NCBI RefSeq assembly: GCF_000472385.1
Contig: NZ_AWZU01000010.1
Location: 62,221-126,220 of the forward strand
Origin: Bradyrhizobium sp. ARR65
GTDB lineage: Bacteria; Pseudomonadota; Alphaproteobacteria; Rhizobiales; Xanthobacteraceae
Length of the DNA stretch: 64,000 nt
Direction of reading: 5' to 3'
This document shows, piece by piece, positions 17,329 to 26,942 of this stretch. Position 1 is the first letter of the stretch. Every line of letters starts with the position of its first letter. Both the position numbers and the translations under genes were made by a program. The notes beneath the pieces are model-generated. The model was not told the origin of the DNA. It ran no database searches and worked only from the letters and a program-made list of their open reading frames with translations.

Positions 17329-20300
17329 TTACCGGTCGGCCAAGTGGGCTTCCCCGACGAGCTCGAACTCGGCAATTTTGTTGGACGGTTCGCAGGTGAG
17401 CTCGGCGCGGTGGTCGGAGGCGATCGCCACATAGACTGCCGGCAGCACGAAAAGCGTGAACAGCGTGCCGATCGATAGGCCCGCGACCACGACGACCCCG
17501 ATCGAGAAGCGGCTGGCCGCACCTGCGCCCGTTGCGGTGAGAAGCGGCAATAGGCCCGTCACCATCGCTGCCGTTGTCATCAGGATCGGGCGTAGCCGGA
17601 CGCGCGCTGCGATCTCGACCGCGGAGCGGCGGTCGAGCCCCTCCTTGAGCTGGAGCTCATTAGCGAACTCGACCATGAGGATTCCGTGCTTGCTGATCAG
17701 GCCGACCAGGGTGAGCAGCCCCACCTGGGTGTAGATATTCATGGTCGCCACGCCGAAGAACAGCGGGACCAAAGCGCCAACGATCGCCATCGGTACGCTG
17801 ATCATGATGACCAGCGGATCGCGCAGGCTTTCAAACTGAGCTGCCAGCACGAGGAAGATGATGATCAATGCGAACGCAAACGTAACGACGAGTTGGTTGC
17901 CCTCCTGAACGTATTGCCGTGCGTCGGCAAGATAATCGTGGCTGAACCCTGCGGGTAGCTTCTTCGCCTCCCCCTCGAGGAAGTCGACCGCCTGCCCGAT
18001 CGTTACCCCGGGCATCGGTACGGCCGAGAAGATCGCCGAGTTGAGCTGGTTGTAGTGGGTGAGCGCGTTTGGGTCAGTCCCCGTCTGTATCGAAACCACG
18101 GTCGATAACGGCAGCCGCGCGCCGCTTGCGGCTGTCACGTAATAGCCGCCCAGCGATTCTGGTGTGAGGCGCTTATCCCGAGGGACCTGCGGGATTACCT
18201 CGTACGAGCGGCCTTCGAGGTTGAAGCGATTGATGTAGTTGCCGCCGAGCAGCGTTGCGAGCGCAGCACCGATGTTCTGCATGGTGATGCCAAGGTCGTT
18301 GGCCTTAGAGCGATCCACCTTCATGCGCACCACCGGTTGGTTGAATTCGAGATCAGAGTCGCTGACTATGAAGAGGCCGCTATTGCGGGCGGCGTCCTTC
18401 AATTCGGCCATTTGCTCATAGACCGTCTTGTAATCCAGAGTCGAGTTGATCGCCATCTGGACCGGCAAGCCATCCGAGCCGCCCGGCAGCGGCGGGAGGC
18501 TAAAGGCAAATGCGTTGATGCCCTCGATCTTGGAAAGCTCGGCCTGCACCAACGGCTTAAGCGCGATGGAGGAGCGCTTGCGCTCATCCCAGGGCTTGAG
18601 CAGCATGCCGGCGATCCCGCTCTGCGAACCGCTGATGCCGTTCAGCACAAAGCGAAGGTCAGCCTCGGGGAACTTCTGGAACGACCTGTCGAGCTTGTCG
18701 CCATAGAAATCGAGGTAGTCGATATTGGCGTATTTCGGCGCCTTGGTCATCGCGAATATGATGCCCTGGTCTTCCTCGGGAGCGAGCTCTCTGGAGGTGT
18801 GCATATAGAGGAAGCCGACGAGACCTAGCATAGTCAGCGCGAACAGGCCGGTTATCGGGCGATAGTCGAGCGAGCGATCGAGCTTGCGGCCGTACCAGCT
18901 CGTCATGGCGCCGAACACCCGATTCACGAGTTTTGCAAACCGCCCCTCCTCGGCGCTCTTGAGGAACACCGCGCACATCATCGGCGACAACGTCAACGCG
19001 ACCACACCCGACACAATCACCGAACCTGCGAGGGTGAAGGCGAACTCCCGGAACAGCGAGCCGGTCAGGCCGCCGAGGAAACCGATTGGCGCGTAGACGG
19101 CAGCCAGTGTGATGGTCATGGAGATGACCGGGCCGACGATCTCACGCGCTCCTTTGAGCGCGGCCTGTACGGAAGGCGCGCCCTCTTCGAGGTGACGGTG
19201 GATATTCTCCACCACGACGATGGCGTCGTCGACCACAAGTCCGATCGCAAGCACCATCGCGAGCAACGTGAGCAGGTTGAACGAGAAGCCCAGCACCAGC
19301 ATCATGCTGCAGACGCCGACCAGTGACAGGGGGATGGTGACGATGGGGATAACAACCGATCGCAGGGAAGCTAGAAACAGGAAGATCACCATCACGACGA
19401 TGACCACAGCTTCACCGAGCGTCTTCTCGACCTCGTCGATGGAGGACTGGATGAACTTGGTGGAATCGTAGGCCACCTTCATCTTCAGCGAGGGCGGCAG
19501 GTTCCGCTCGATCTCGGGGAGCAGTGCGCGCACGCCCCTGACGATGTTGAGCGGGTTGCCCTGGGGCGTTGGCTGCACGCCGATGAAAATCGCGTGCTCG
19601 CCGTTTAGAGCGACGCTGGCCTCGTTCGTTTGCGCGGCGAGCTCGACGGTTGCGATGTCCTCCATGCGCACGAACCCGCCGTCCTTAGCTTTGACGATCA
19701 TGCGCTTGAAATCATCAACGCTTTTCAGATCAGTGTTAACTGTGACATTAGAGAGGATAAGATAGCCTTTAGCCTGACCGGCCGCGGCCTGGAAATTGTT
19801 GGCTGCTACTGCAGCTGAAACATCGGCCGGAGATACGCCCTGCCCTGCCATCTTCATCGGATCGAGCCACAGCCGCATCGCAAAGGTCTGTCCGCCCAGG
19901 ATGTCGGCCGAGGCGACGCCGTCCACCGTCGAGAGAACAGGCTGCACGACTCGCGAGAGGTAGTCTGAGATGGCACTTCCGCTCAGTTCCTCGCTGGAGA
20001 AACCGAGATACATGACAGCTGTCGCCTGCCCTGTGGATTTGGTGATGACCGGATCGTTGGACTCTTTCGGGATCAGGTATTTGACCGAGTTGACCTTGGC
20101 GAGCACTTCTGTGAGCGCCTCGTTGGGGTCAAAATTGAGCTTGATATGGACCTGGATCGTCGACGTCCCGAGCACCGATGAAGACGTGATGTAATCTACA
20201 CCTTCAGCCGAGGCAACCGCCTGCTCAATGGGGGTCGTGATGAAACCCTGGATCATGTCCGCGGAGGCGCCAGGATATGAGGTGGTGATGTTGACCAGCG

Positions 20301-20427
20301 TATTCGACAGTTTGGGATACTGCCGGATCGGCAGGACGCTGGCCGCGCGAAGGCCGATCAGCAGGATGAGCAGGCTGACCACCACCGACAAGACCGGACG
20401 CTTTATAAATAGATCGGTAAACGCCAT
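17329..20427 (-). CDS. RND-family (HAE1) efflux transporter, inner-membrane subunit
   Basis: About 1032 residues, full length for an AcrB-type proton-driven drug exporter. Helix 1 follows FIKRPVLSVVVSLLILLIG; the helix-4 proton-relay pair lies in LAIGLVVDDAIVVVENIH; two large periplasmic loops and the duplicated second half ending SIGVVVVAGLSIGTLFTLF are intact. The start at 20427 (MAFTDLFIKRP) matches the family; a TTG at 20445 is possible. Such pumps need a periplasmic adaptor and an outer-membrane channel, normally encoded beside them. Neither is present, so it must borrow partners from elsewhere. Rhizobial nolG-type pumps belong to this superfamily but no symbol is warranted. Confidence 0.93.
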   Translation of the reverse strand: MAFTDLFIKRPVLSVVVSLLILLIGLRAASVLPIRQYPKLSNTLVNITTSYPGASADMIQGFITTPIEQAVASAEGVDYITSSSVLGTSTIQVHIKLNFDPNEALTEVLAKVNSVKYLIPKESNDPVITKSTGQATAVMYLGFSSEELSGSAISDYLSRVVQPVLSTVDGVASADILGGQTFAMRLWLDPMKMAGQGVSPADVSAAVAANNFQAAAGQAKGYLILSNVTVNTDLKSVDDFKRMIVKAKDGGFVRMEDIATVELAAQTNEASVALNGEHAIFIGVQPTPQGNPLNIVRGVRALLPEIERNLPPSLKMKVAYDSTKFIQSSIDEVEKTLGEAVVIVVMVIFLFLASLRSVVIPIVTIPLSLVGVCSMMLVLGFSFNLLTLLAMVLAIGLVVDDAIVVVENIHRHLEEGAPSVQAALKGAREIVGPVISMTITLAAVYAPIGFLGGLTGSLFREFAFTLAGSVIVSGVVALTLSPMMCAVFLKSAEEGRFAKLVNRVFGAMTSWYGRKLDRSLDYRPITGLFALTMLGLVGFLYMHTSRELAPEEDQGIIFAMTKAPKYANIDYLDFYGDKLDRSFQKFPEADLRFVLNGISGSQSGIAGMLLKPWDERKRSSIALKPLVQAELSKIEGINAFAFSLPPLPGGSDGLPVQMAINSTLDYKTVYEQMAELKDAARNSGLFIVSDSDLEFNQPVVRMKVDRSKANDLGITMQNIGAALATLLGGNYINRFNLEGRSYEVIPQVPRDKRLTPESLGGYYVTAASGARLPLSTVVSIQTGTDPNALTHYNQLNSAIFSAVPMPGVTIGQAVDFLEGEAKKLPAGFSHDYLADARQYVQEGNQLVVTFAFALIIIFLVLAAQFESLRDPLVIMISVPMAIVGALVPLFFGVATMNIYTQVGLLTLVGLISKHGILMVEFANELQLKEGLDRRSAVEIAARVRLRPILMTTAAMVTGLLPLLTATGAGAASRFSIGVVVVAGLSIGTLFTLFVLPAVYVAIASDHRAELTCEPSNKIAEFELVGEAHLADR

Positions 20428-20535
20428 GGACAGGATCGCATTCAAGACACTTGCGCTAGCAACTCAGGCCAGTGCCCGACTCATCAATGCACGAGCATTG
20501 CGCCAAATAGCCCGAGGGACGCAGAAACGGTGGTT

Positions 20536-21270
20536 TTAAAGCTTCGTATTTCTCAGCAAGACATCGCCTTCTATCTCTCGAGGATACTGGGCGACCAGTT
20601 CGAATGAAGGCAGAAGCTTAAGGATGGCTCGAAGCGATAGCTGCCCTTCGTAGAGCTCTTTATCGCTGTATTCCGTGTAGACGAAGCGCGTCTTGTTCAG
20701 GGTCTCGCTGGCGCCCGCGATGACATCTGCCTCAGCTCCCTGCACATCCATCCAGATCAAATCGATCTTGTCCAACTTGGCTTTGTTGTACCAGTCATCC
20801 AGTCTTTGGGTTTCCACTGAGATCGGCTGATCGAATCGAACCCAAGCATATTCGGAAAGGTGGTTCTTTGGCCGCCGTATTGACCCAGAGAGAGCCCAAC
20901 CCTCTGCTTCTCCATCAGCATCGCTTGGATGAAAATCGATTCGACCATTTCGGTCACTGATTGCAATCTCGAAAAGAGTCACCTTCTCAAGGGATGGATC
21001 GATATTCTTCTTGAACCGAGCAATCGCACGGGGGTCTGGCTCAAAGCAGTACACCTCAGCTCTTGGGCAAAGCCGAAGAAAACGGAGCGTATCAACTCCG
21101 TCGTAGCAGCCGATGTCTAGGATCACGGGATCTGGTTTGTCCAGGAAGGACGCGATCTGCCGATGGACTTCTAACGGAGACGTTGGATTGAAATCACGCT
21201 CCAAAGCTTCCGAAGAAGGCGGCTGTACACCGTCCGGCGGGCTTTCAGTGGGAGACTGCGGCATTTTCAT
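20536..21270 (-). CDS. FkbM-family SAM-dependent methyltransferase (possibly NoeI-like)
   Basis: 244 residues. The SAM-binding motif I is VILDIGCYDGVDTLRFL (about 49-65), followed by the acidic loop EVYCFEPDPRA and the FkbM signature LDKIDLIWMDVQGAEADVI (about 166-184). Family members O-methylate sugars and small molecules; rhizobial NoeI, which methylates the fucose of Nod factors, is an FkbM protein of about this size. GGAG stands six bases before the ATG. The acyltransferase at 12.2 kb and sulfotransferase relic at 16.3-17.2 kb would complete a set of fucose-modifying activities, but that link is inference. Confidence 0.85.
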   Translation of the reverse strand: MKMPQSPTESPPDGVQPPSSEALERDFNPTSPLEVHRQIASFLDKPDPVILDIGCYDGVDTLRFLRLCPRAEVYCFEPDPRAIARFKKNIDPSLEKVTLFEIAISDRNGRIDFHPSDADGEAEGWALSGSIRRPKNHLSEYAWVRFDQPISVETQRLDDWYNKAKLDKIDLIWMDVQGAEADVIAGASETLNKTRFVYTEYSDKELYEGQLSLRAILKLLPSFELVAQYPREIEGDVLLRNTKL

Positions 21271-22221
21271 TGAACTCCGTCCTCAACATCTCAATTACAA
21301 GGACTCCCCCAAACCAGTCTCCGGAGAGCTCAGAGTCCGCACCGGCCCACCGGTCGCCTCGTTGGTCCAGCTTCGGGCCACTTAAGACGAGCTCAAAGGT
21401 CGGCTCAACTCTACGCAGGTAAGCGGCCGACATAGAAAGGGTTAAAAGAGCTATACAAACGTTTGTCGGCAGCTGAGGCCTGGCTGATCTGCGGCGCCAA
21501 GCCGGCCTGATGCAGCTTGCGCGGGGCTAGTGAACGTTGTCGCCCGGACAATGATAAGCCTCGGCTGATACTCCGTCTGTACACCTTTCTCCGAAACGGG
21601 ACTCAAATCATCTGCTGTGCCCTGCGATTTGACGTCGGCCTTTGTATCCGCCGTCGCAGCATCGGTACAATCGATAGTTTCGATGCACAACATCCACACG
21701 ATGGATAGATCCAGGACGGCAGTTGAACGCTTTGGAACTCCTCACCTCTTCCCCTTGCCTCCATCGAATGCTCAGCCACGATTTGGAACATTTAGGCGGT
21801 GGCGGGTGATGCCGCGTTCAGGACCACTGCTCAGCAAAAAGGAGTGACATCGCAGTTCAGGGCCAAGCGTCCCGGGCGTCTTCTCTGGTCGACGGCGTCA
21901 AAGCGGCACCGTTGCCAAGGCGAAAGCTGACGCACTGTTAGCTTCGTGGATTGGCCCTTCCGCTGCGCCTTGAGCCGCCAGCGATCGCAATGATGAGCGC
22001 TGCGCTTCGGACTTTCACCGTGCGGAAGATCGAGAGAATCTATCGTAAAGGCGCGATTGCGTCATTTCGTAATGCGCGCTGATCTAGATCGCACACAAAT
22101 TGGGTTGGTAACTCCTCAACTATTTCATCACCTCTTTTTTCCGCCATGTTCGCGACCAAAGCAGAGACTTGCCGCTCGCGTGCTCCGCGATCGGCGCTAA
22201 CGCGTTCTCAAGGGAATTCTA
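21271..22221. other. 950-base stretch upstream of the ParA-like genes
   Basis: No credible coding frame. The palindrome GATCTAGATC at 22081-22090, 131 bases before the first ParA-like gene, is the core of FixK/FNR-type sites (TTGATCTAGATCAA), but its outer bases do not match. CAAACGTTTG near 21455 is another short palindrome. Confidence 0.45.
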
Positions 22222-22971
22222 ATGGCAAAGCCGGTTGTGATTGTGGTGGGTGCGGATAAGGGTGGGGTCGGTAAAACGACCGTATGTCGGACGCTTCTCG
22301 ACTACTTCAGTATCCATAGCGTGCAGACGCGCGCATTCGACACGGAATCGCCCCGGGGTACGCTCAAGCGCTTCCACCCCGATATCACTGAGATCGTCGA
22401 CATGACGACGACGGCGGACCAGATGAAGATCTTTGACACTTTAAACTCGGGCCTATCGGTCACCGTGATCGATGTTCGCGCGGGCTTGCTTTCTCCGGCC
22501 CTGACATCGCTGCGCGACATCGGCTTCTTGGACGCGGTGAGGACCGGACAGATCACCTTCGCCCTGTTCCATATCCTCGGCTCGTCTATCGCCTCGCTGG
22601 ATGAGATCGCCGAGACGGAAAACTTCATGAATGGCGGAAAATACTTCCTGGTGAAGAACTTTATCAATGACACCCAGTTCTTCCAATGGGACCACTCGAC
22701 CTACAACTCCTATTTCCATCGCATCAAGGACGCGACCGATCTGACCATTCCGAAGCTCGACGAGATGGCCTATGAGCAGGTTGAGGTCGCTTCCGTTCCG
22801 TTCCTCAGGTTCATCGCCAATAAGGATCCGCGTGACGATGCCGCAAACTATTCCTTCGTGCTGCGCGGCTATGTGCGGCATTGGCTCGCAAACGTCTGGA
22901 GCGAGTATGACCGTATCAACCTCAAGGACCTGGCGGGGGCTACATCCGTGAGCCGCAGCGGCGAGAAATGA
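22222..22971 (+). CDS. ParA/MinD-like P-loop ATPase
   Basis: 249 residues. The deviant Walker A KGGVGKTT (about 14-21), with its signature Lys, and a Walker-B-like strand SVTVIDVRAG (about 79-88) place it in the ParA/MinD superfamily of membrane- or DNA-surface positioning ATPases. The region after Walker A (FDTESPRGTLKRFHPDITE) differs from true plasmid ParA, and no parB or parS sites follow, so plasmid partitioning is unlikely. A paralogous gene starts 63 bases downstream on the same strand, probably in one operon. AGGGA precedes the ATG. Cellular role unknown. Confidence 0.85.
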   Translation: MAKPVVIVVGADKGGVGKTTVCRTLLDYFSIHSVQTRAFDTESPRGTLKRFHPDITEIVDMTTTADQMKIFDTLNSGLSVTVIDVRAGLLSPALTSLRDIGFLDAVRTGQITFALFHILGSSIASLDEIAETENFMNGGKYFLVKNFINDTQFFQWDHSTYNSYFHRIKDATDLTIPKLDEMAYEQVEVASVPFLRFIANKDPRDDAANYSFVLRGYVRHWLANVWSEYDRINLKDLAGATSVSRSGEK

Positions 22972-23034
22972 CTCTCGTTTCCGATTTTGCGCGGCTGGAT
23001 TACGCACGAGAACTGCTCTGATGCACCGCCGGTA

Positions 23035-23706
23035 ATGTTAGCGACGCCCGTCTATATCATCTGCTCTCCAAGCCCGCAGGTCGGCAAGACCCTGGTGGCA
23101 AGGCTTTTGAGCGAATTCTTGCTGCTGAAGAACGGCACGGTGCTCTCCTTCGATATCAATTTGAAGGAGCCGTCACTGCTCGATTATCTCCCAGACATCA
23201 CCGAGACTGCGGACGTGACGGACACCTACGGGAAGATGCAGTTGATGGACCGCCTTATCCTCAATGATCGGGTAACCAAGGTCATTGATCTCGGCTTCCA
23301 TGCCTTCGATGAATTCTTCAAGATGTGCGAGGAGATCGGCTTCATCAAAGAGGCGGCGCGCCGCCGTATTGCACCGGCGATGCTATTTTTCGCCGGCACC
23401 GACCGTTTCTCATTGCGTAGCTATGAGATGCTGCGGCGGCAGGTTCCGCCCGCGGCGCTGATCACCATCCATAACGAATTCGTGGTGCGCGGCGAATTAC
23501 CTGATTGCATTCACCGCGCGGCACTATTCCGCTTGCCCGTGCTCCCGGTCTTTCTAAAAACCTATATCGATAGGCTCACTTTTTCCTTCACAAGCTATCT
23601 GCGCGGCGAGAAGGATCCATCCAGTGAGTTGTATCAATGGATCGGACGAAACTACGGCATCTTGCGTGATCTCGATTCGAAGCTAACGCTGGGACGCTCG
23701 GGTTGA
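23035..23706 (+). CDS. Second, divergent ParA-like ATPase paralogue
   Basis: 223 residues from the ATG at 23035; an upstream in-frame extension to 22987 lacks a ribosome site. It parallels the preceding protein: PDITETADVTDTYGKMQLMD mirrors PDITEIVDMTTTADQMKIFD, and KVIDLGFHAF mirrors the Walker B region of its partner. The Walker A is altered to SPSPQVGKTLVARLL: GKT remains but the leading KGG with the signature lysine is gone, so it may bind nucleotide without ParA-type dimer hydrolysis. The pair resembles an active ATPase plus regulatory subunit, perhaps forming a heterodimer. No further partner is visible. Confidence 0.75.
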   Translation: MLATPVYIICSPSPQVGKTLVARLLSEFLLLKNGTVLSFDINLKEPSLLDYLPDITETADVTDTYGKMQLMDRLILNDRVTKVIDLGFHAFDEFFKMCEEIGFIKEAARRRIAPAMLFFAGTDRFSLRSYEMLRRQVPPAALITIHNEFVVRGELPDCIHRAALFRLPVLPVFLKTYIDRLTFSFTSYLRGEKDPSSELYQWIGRNYGILRDLDSKLTLGRSG

Positions 23707-24653
23707 ACAACTCTAGCTTTGGGAACGTTGAGTTCGACCGCGACCTATAATCAATCGACAGTGACACAGGGCCCTGTCGGTCAGGTGAGCTAGTCCCTTC
23801 TTTTGCCAACCGCAAAGGTATTGGAGCGGATTGGTGCGCGACCACAGCCCGCGGTTCTTGCTGCCCTTGGCCCTGGTCGCGTCCTACGCCTCGGATGGCG
23901 AGCCATATCGCGCGCTGTTGAACAGATCATCTCGCAGAGCGGACTGCGCCTGTTCTTGTGTCTAACTTTGAGGGAGAGCCTCGGGGATGTCTACGTTATG
24001 GCGCGTGCGGCTGAACGTATTGTCCTCCCGCGACGGCATCCGCATCGAACCCGATGTCGGCGCGCCGGATCGGGGCACCCGCCTGTCCAGGACGCGCATC
24101 ACGTGAAGTCGCTTCTGCAGAGCTTTCGCTGGATGGACTGAGTTGCAACTCGCCCAAACGCCCTCAAAGATCGGCCGTTGCTGATAATACGCCCGCGCGA
24201 ATCCTTCCACATCGAATCGAACAGGTTGAAATTGCTGTTGGCCCGTTCCATCGATCCTCGCAGATCTACACAGTAGCAAACTTCGAATCCGACGCAAGAT
24301 AGAGTGAACGCGTGCAAAAGCCGTAGGCTGAAAGTCCGCCTATGGACCTCGACAAAGCTGTCGCGAGCACGTCTCCAATCATCACCAGTCCCGTCACCCT
24401 GCCCGTGCGTTAAGCGGCATCGACATCCAGCACTCTCTGATAAAGAAGTTAGCTGTTCAGAACCAGACGAGCGCTCGAAAAAGCCGATGAGCAGATCGCG
24501 GCCACTTTAATTTCAGTTGAACCGCTCGCAGCGTCAGATTGTAATTATCCTAAAGCTAACGCCCCCTGATGTACTAAAGCGGCCGAGCTCTTTGGCAATA
24601 CGACAGCGGTCACGTTGGCGGATGTGCAGCCTTTGTTTCTAGGAGAAGAGAAT
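23707..24653. other. 947-base stretch upstream of virK
   Basis: No supported gene on either strand. The last 140 bases contain a promoter-like element shared with the region at 25.7 kb (listed separately). Confidence 0.45.
24516..24545 (+). promoter_or_regulatory. Promoter-like element upstream of virK, copy 1
   Basis: TTGAAC and TGTAAT are separated by 17 bases, a good -35/-10 pair. From 24516 on, 24 of 28 bases are identical to 25732-25759, including GCGT-Y-AGATTGTA. The shared spacer suggests a common regulator. It lies 109 bases before the VirK start. Confidence 0.5.
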
Positions 24654-25094
24654 ATGCAGATTAGGGGCAGACACCTGCCGATCGTGTTGTCCTTGCTTTT
24701 GGCTCTGGGCATAACCGCGATCGCGAAAGCCGATGAGCCCTCGCCGAAATACCTGGAGGTGCTCAGTGCTCTGCAGGCCGGAAAGAATGTGAAGCTGATA
24801 CTCGACTTGAGCCGCTGCACGACGATCGATGGCGCCAAGCCAGGGCCGGCAACGCAAGGCGGCCTCGTTATCAGTGCCTTCAGGGTGACCGCCCAAAACG
24901 GCATCAGCTTCGCTAATGCGCATCAAACGATCGACAGCTCGGGACACGCCGTCACGGAATACATTCGCCACAGTCTCAGCCGCGAGGGCAAGCTCACGGT
25001 GCGCGCCTCGAAGCTCGCGGTCGGGGCGGCTGACGTTGTGAACCAGGGTGAATTCGTCTGCGAACTGCCGGAGGGGGCAAAGTTCGTCTGGTGA
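24654..25094 (+). CDS. virK: VirK-family exported protein
   Basis: 146 residues from the ATG at 24654, with AGGAG nine bases upstream; a longer in-frame start at 24615 lacks a ribosome site. Residues 1-27 are a signal peptide (LPIVLSLLLALGITAIAKA), so the mature protein is periplasmic. YLEVLSALQAGKNVKLILD, GGLVISAFRV and HAVTEYIRHSLSREGKLTVR are the conserved blocks of the VirK family, first described in the Agrobacterium vir regulon and found in many rhizobia and plant-associated bacteria. Two Cys (in LSRCTT and EFVCEL) could form a disulfide. The molecular function is not established. It shares a promoter-like element with the upstream region of the response regulator at 26.3 kb. Confidence 0.88.
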   Translation: MQIRGRHLPIVLSLLLALGITAIAKADEPSPKYLEVLSALQAGKNVKLILDLSRCTTIDGAKPGPATQGGLVISAFRVTAQNGISFANAHQTIDSSGHAVTEYIRHSLSREGKLTVRASKLAVGAADVVNQGEFVCELPEGAKFVW

Positions 25095-26252
25095 TCCAAA
25101 ACACGAACACGCACCGCTCCGCTGCCGTTCAGCAACGACGTCCGATCCTAGAGATCATCTCGCCGTCTCTGGGGAGCTAGAACACGGTATGCGCAATCGT
25201 AAGGGCGGCCAGCTTGTTTCTGGCCGTCTTTCCTAGGCTGATACGCCAGAGCGAAGACGCTTTCGAGCGGCTGGAACAGTTCGGACGAGCCCGCACCCGT
25301 TCAAGTGCTTGAGCCAAGTATTATTGTTTTGATGTTCACATAGCCGACAGTTTAACCGACGGCACTAGGTCGATAGACTGGATAGATTTTGACGGTCAAG
25401 CAAAGCCACGCCTGCTCCGAGCTTGAGCGAGGCATCGGCCTTTCGATTGCCGGGACAGTCGATCTGGCGCGTGCGCATCGAATCGCGCGTACGATTTCCT
25501 GATATAGATCCTACTCAAGAGCAAATGTCTTAGATCGCTCTGTCCCTGTTCTGATACGATCGCAGATGGCCTCTTGGGTGGGAACTTCTGCACGAGAGTA
25601 GATTTCTGATCTCCGGAGCAAGTGAATAGTGCTTTCCAGATAAGCTACCGAGTGTTTAGTAGCATTACAACGCTCGCCGGAGCGGCCGCCCAGTATTCGT
25701 TAATATTTTCACGGAACGAGCTACGAAAGCGGTTGAATCGCACGTAGCGTTAGATTGTAGGGTTCCAGACAAAGGTCGCGATATAATTCAGCAGACGACC
25801 TCATCCCGACAATTAGCAAGAACTGCGAATGTCTCAAACCCGCCAGGTGGGGCCGTATAGCTCCGCTGCACAGCTCAAGCTGTCCCTTCAAACGCCCGCT
25901 CTCAACCTCGGCGATGCGCTGGACAAGATACCAACCTCGTCCAATCGTATTGGCAAGTTCCCAAGCACTTCGAGAGGCGTGTGCGCTATCCTTGCATCAT
26001 TGCCACCTGACGGAACAGAGCGCTCGATCGAAGTTCGAGACCAGGGTTTGGCCAACCGCCGCTCCCATATTAAGTGGGTCCACATGGCTGCGGGCGTGCT
26101 GCACGGCACGGGCAGCTCTGGATGTAGGCATCGCCGGTGCCCACTCTCTGCTCCCTGGCCGCTCGGTGCATTGTATGCAGCACCCTACTCCGCCGCGCGA
26201 AGAGCGTGATTTGCGCAGTCATTCCGACATGACTTGAAAAGAGGCGACCACA
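25095..26252. other. 1.16-kb stretch between virK and the response regulator
   Basis: No supported gene; a 126-codon plus-strand ORF at 25829-26209 has no family resemblance and unusual composition. It contains the second copy of the virK promoter element and an adjoining TGT-N10-ACA. Confidence 0.45.
25732..25770 (+). promoter_or_regulatory. Promoter-like element copy 2 overlapping a NifA-type site
   Basis: GTTGAATCGCACGTAGCG and the following AGATTGTA match the virK upstream element at 24 of 28 bases. From 25757 the sequence TGT-AGGGTTCCAG-ACA fits the NifA upstream activator consensus TGT-N10-ACA. No -24/-12 sigma-54 promoter could be confirmed downstream. The nearest plus-strand gene is the response regulator, 480 bases away. 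Confidence 0.35.
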
Positions 26253-26942
26253 ATGCGAGCGCTACTCGTCGACCACGAAGCCGACCTTGCCCGTGCTCTG
26301 CAGGCCGCGCTTTCGAATCGCGGTTTCGCGGTTGATGTCACACGCACGCTGGACGAGGCGACGGCGGCTCTTGATTGCGCGAGCTACGATATCCTTCTTC
26401 TCGAATTGGCCTTACCGGACGGAGACGGTTTAGACTGGCTGAAGCGCTTAAGGCGCGATGGCCGTTCCATCCCCGCTATGATGATGAGCCGTCTCAACGA
26501 CCTCAGTCGGCGGATCGCCATCTTCAATGGCGGAGCCGACGATTTCCTGCCCAAGCCCATATCAATTGATGAAATCATTGCCAGGATGCGAGCCATCCTA
26601 CGGCGGTCAACACACATGACCGCACCGATTGTCACATTTGGGAATTTAAAATTCGATCCGATCGCCCGGCAAGTGTCGGTGGATGGCCGGCCCCTGAGGA
26701 TTGCGCGTCGTGAAGTGTGCATTCTTGAGCGTCTGCTGAGCCGCGCAGGCCGCACCGTACCACGCGCGTGTCTTGAAGACAGCCTTTACGCCTTTGACAA
26801 CGAAGTTTCGAGGAATGCGCTTGAAGTCGGAATTTACCGATTGCGCGGTCACTTAACCCAATCGGGCGCGACATTGCGGATCAAAACCGCGCGCGGCATT
26901 GGCTACGTACTGGAATTAGCCAGTGCGGCGTCCGCCGCCTAA
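26253..26942 (+). CDS. OmpR/PhoB-type response regulator with atypical receiver
   Basis: 229 residues: receiver (1-118) and a C-terminal winged-helix DNA-binding domain (about 128-225) containing RIARREVCILERLLSRAG and the recognition region SRNALEVGIYRLRGHL. The phosphoacceptor Asp of the usual LLDLxLPDGDG is Glu here (LLLELALPDGDG, Glu51), and the acidic pair at 7-8 is Asp-His instead of Glu/Asp-Asp. The conserved Lys (LPKP) is present. Glu at this site often mimics phosphorylation, so the protein may be permanently active or phosphate-independent. No histidine kinase adjoins it. AGAGG precedes the ATG. It may act on the element shared with virK; that is inference. Confidence 0.88.
   Translation: MRALLVDHEADLARALQAALSNRGFAVDVTRTLDEATAALDCASYDILLLELALPDGDGLDWLKRLRRDGRSIPAMMMSRLNDLSRRIAIFNGGADDFLPKPISIDEIIARMRAILRRSTHMTAPIVTFGNLKFDPIARQVSVDGRPLRIARREVCILERLLSRAGRTVPRACLEDSLYAFDNEVSRNALEVGIYRLRGHLTQSGATLRIKTARGIGYVLELASAASAA

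Noticed and set aside
24529..24560. tts box upstream of virK
   Set aside because: GTCAG and AAAGCT are both present, but the spacing is about seven bases too long for the known consensus.
25757..25830. NifA/sigma-54 promoter driving the downstream region
   Set aside because: The TGT-N10-ACA fits, but no GG-N10-GC (-24/-12) element was found at a suitable distance.
25829..26209. 126-codon plus-strand ORF
   Set aside because: No family resemblance, no ribosome site and shadow-like composition.
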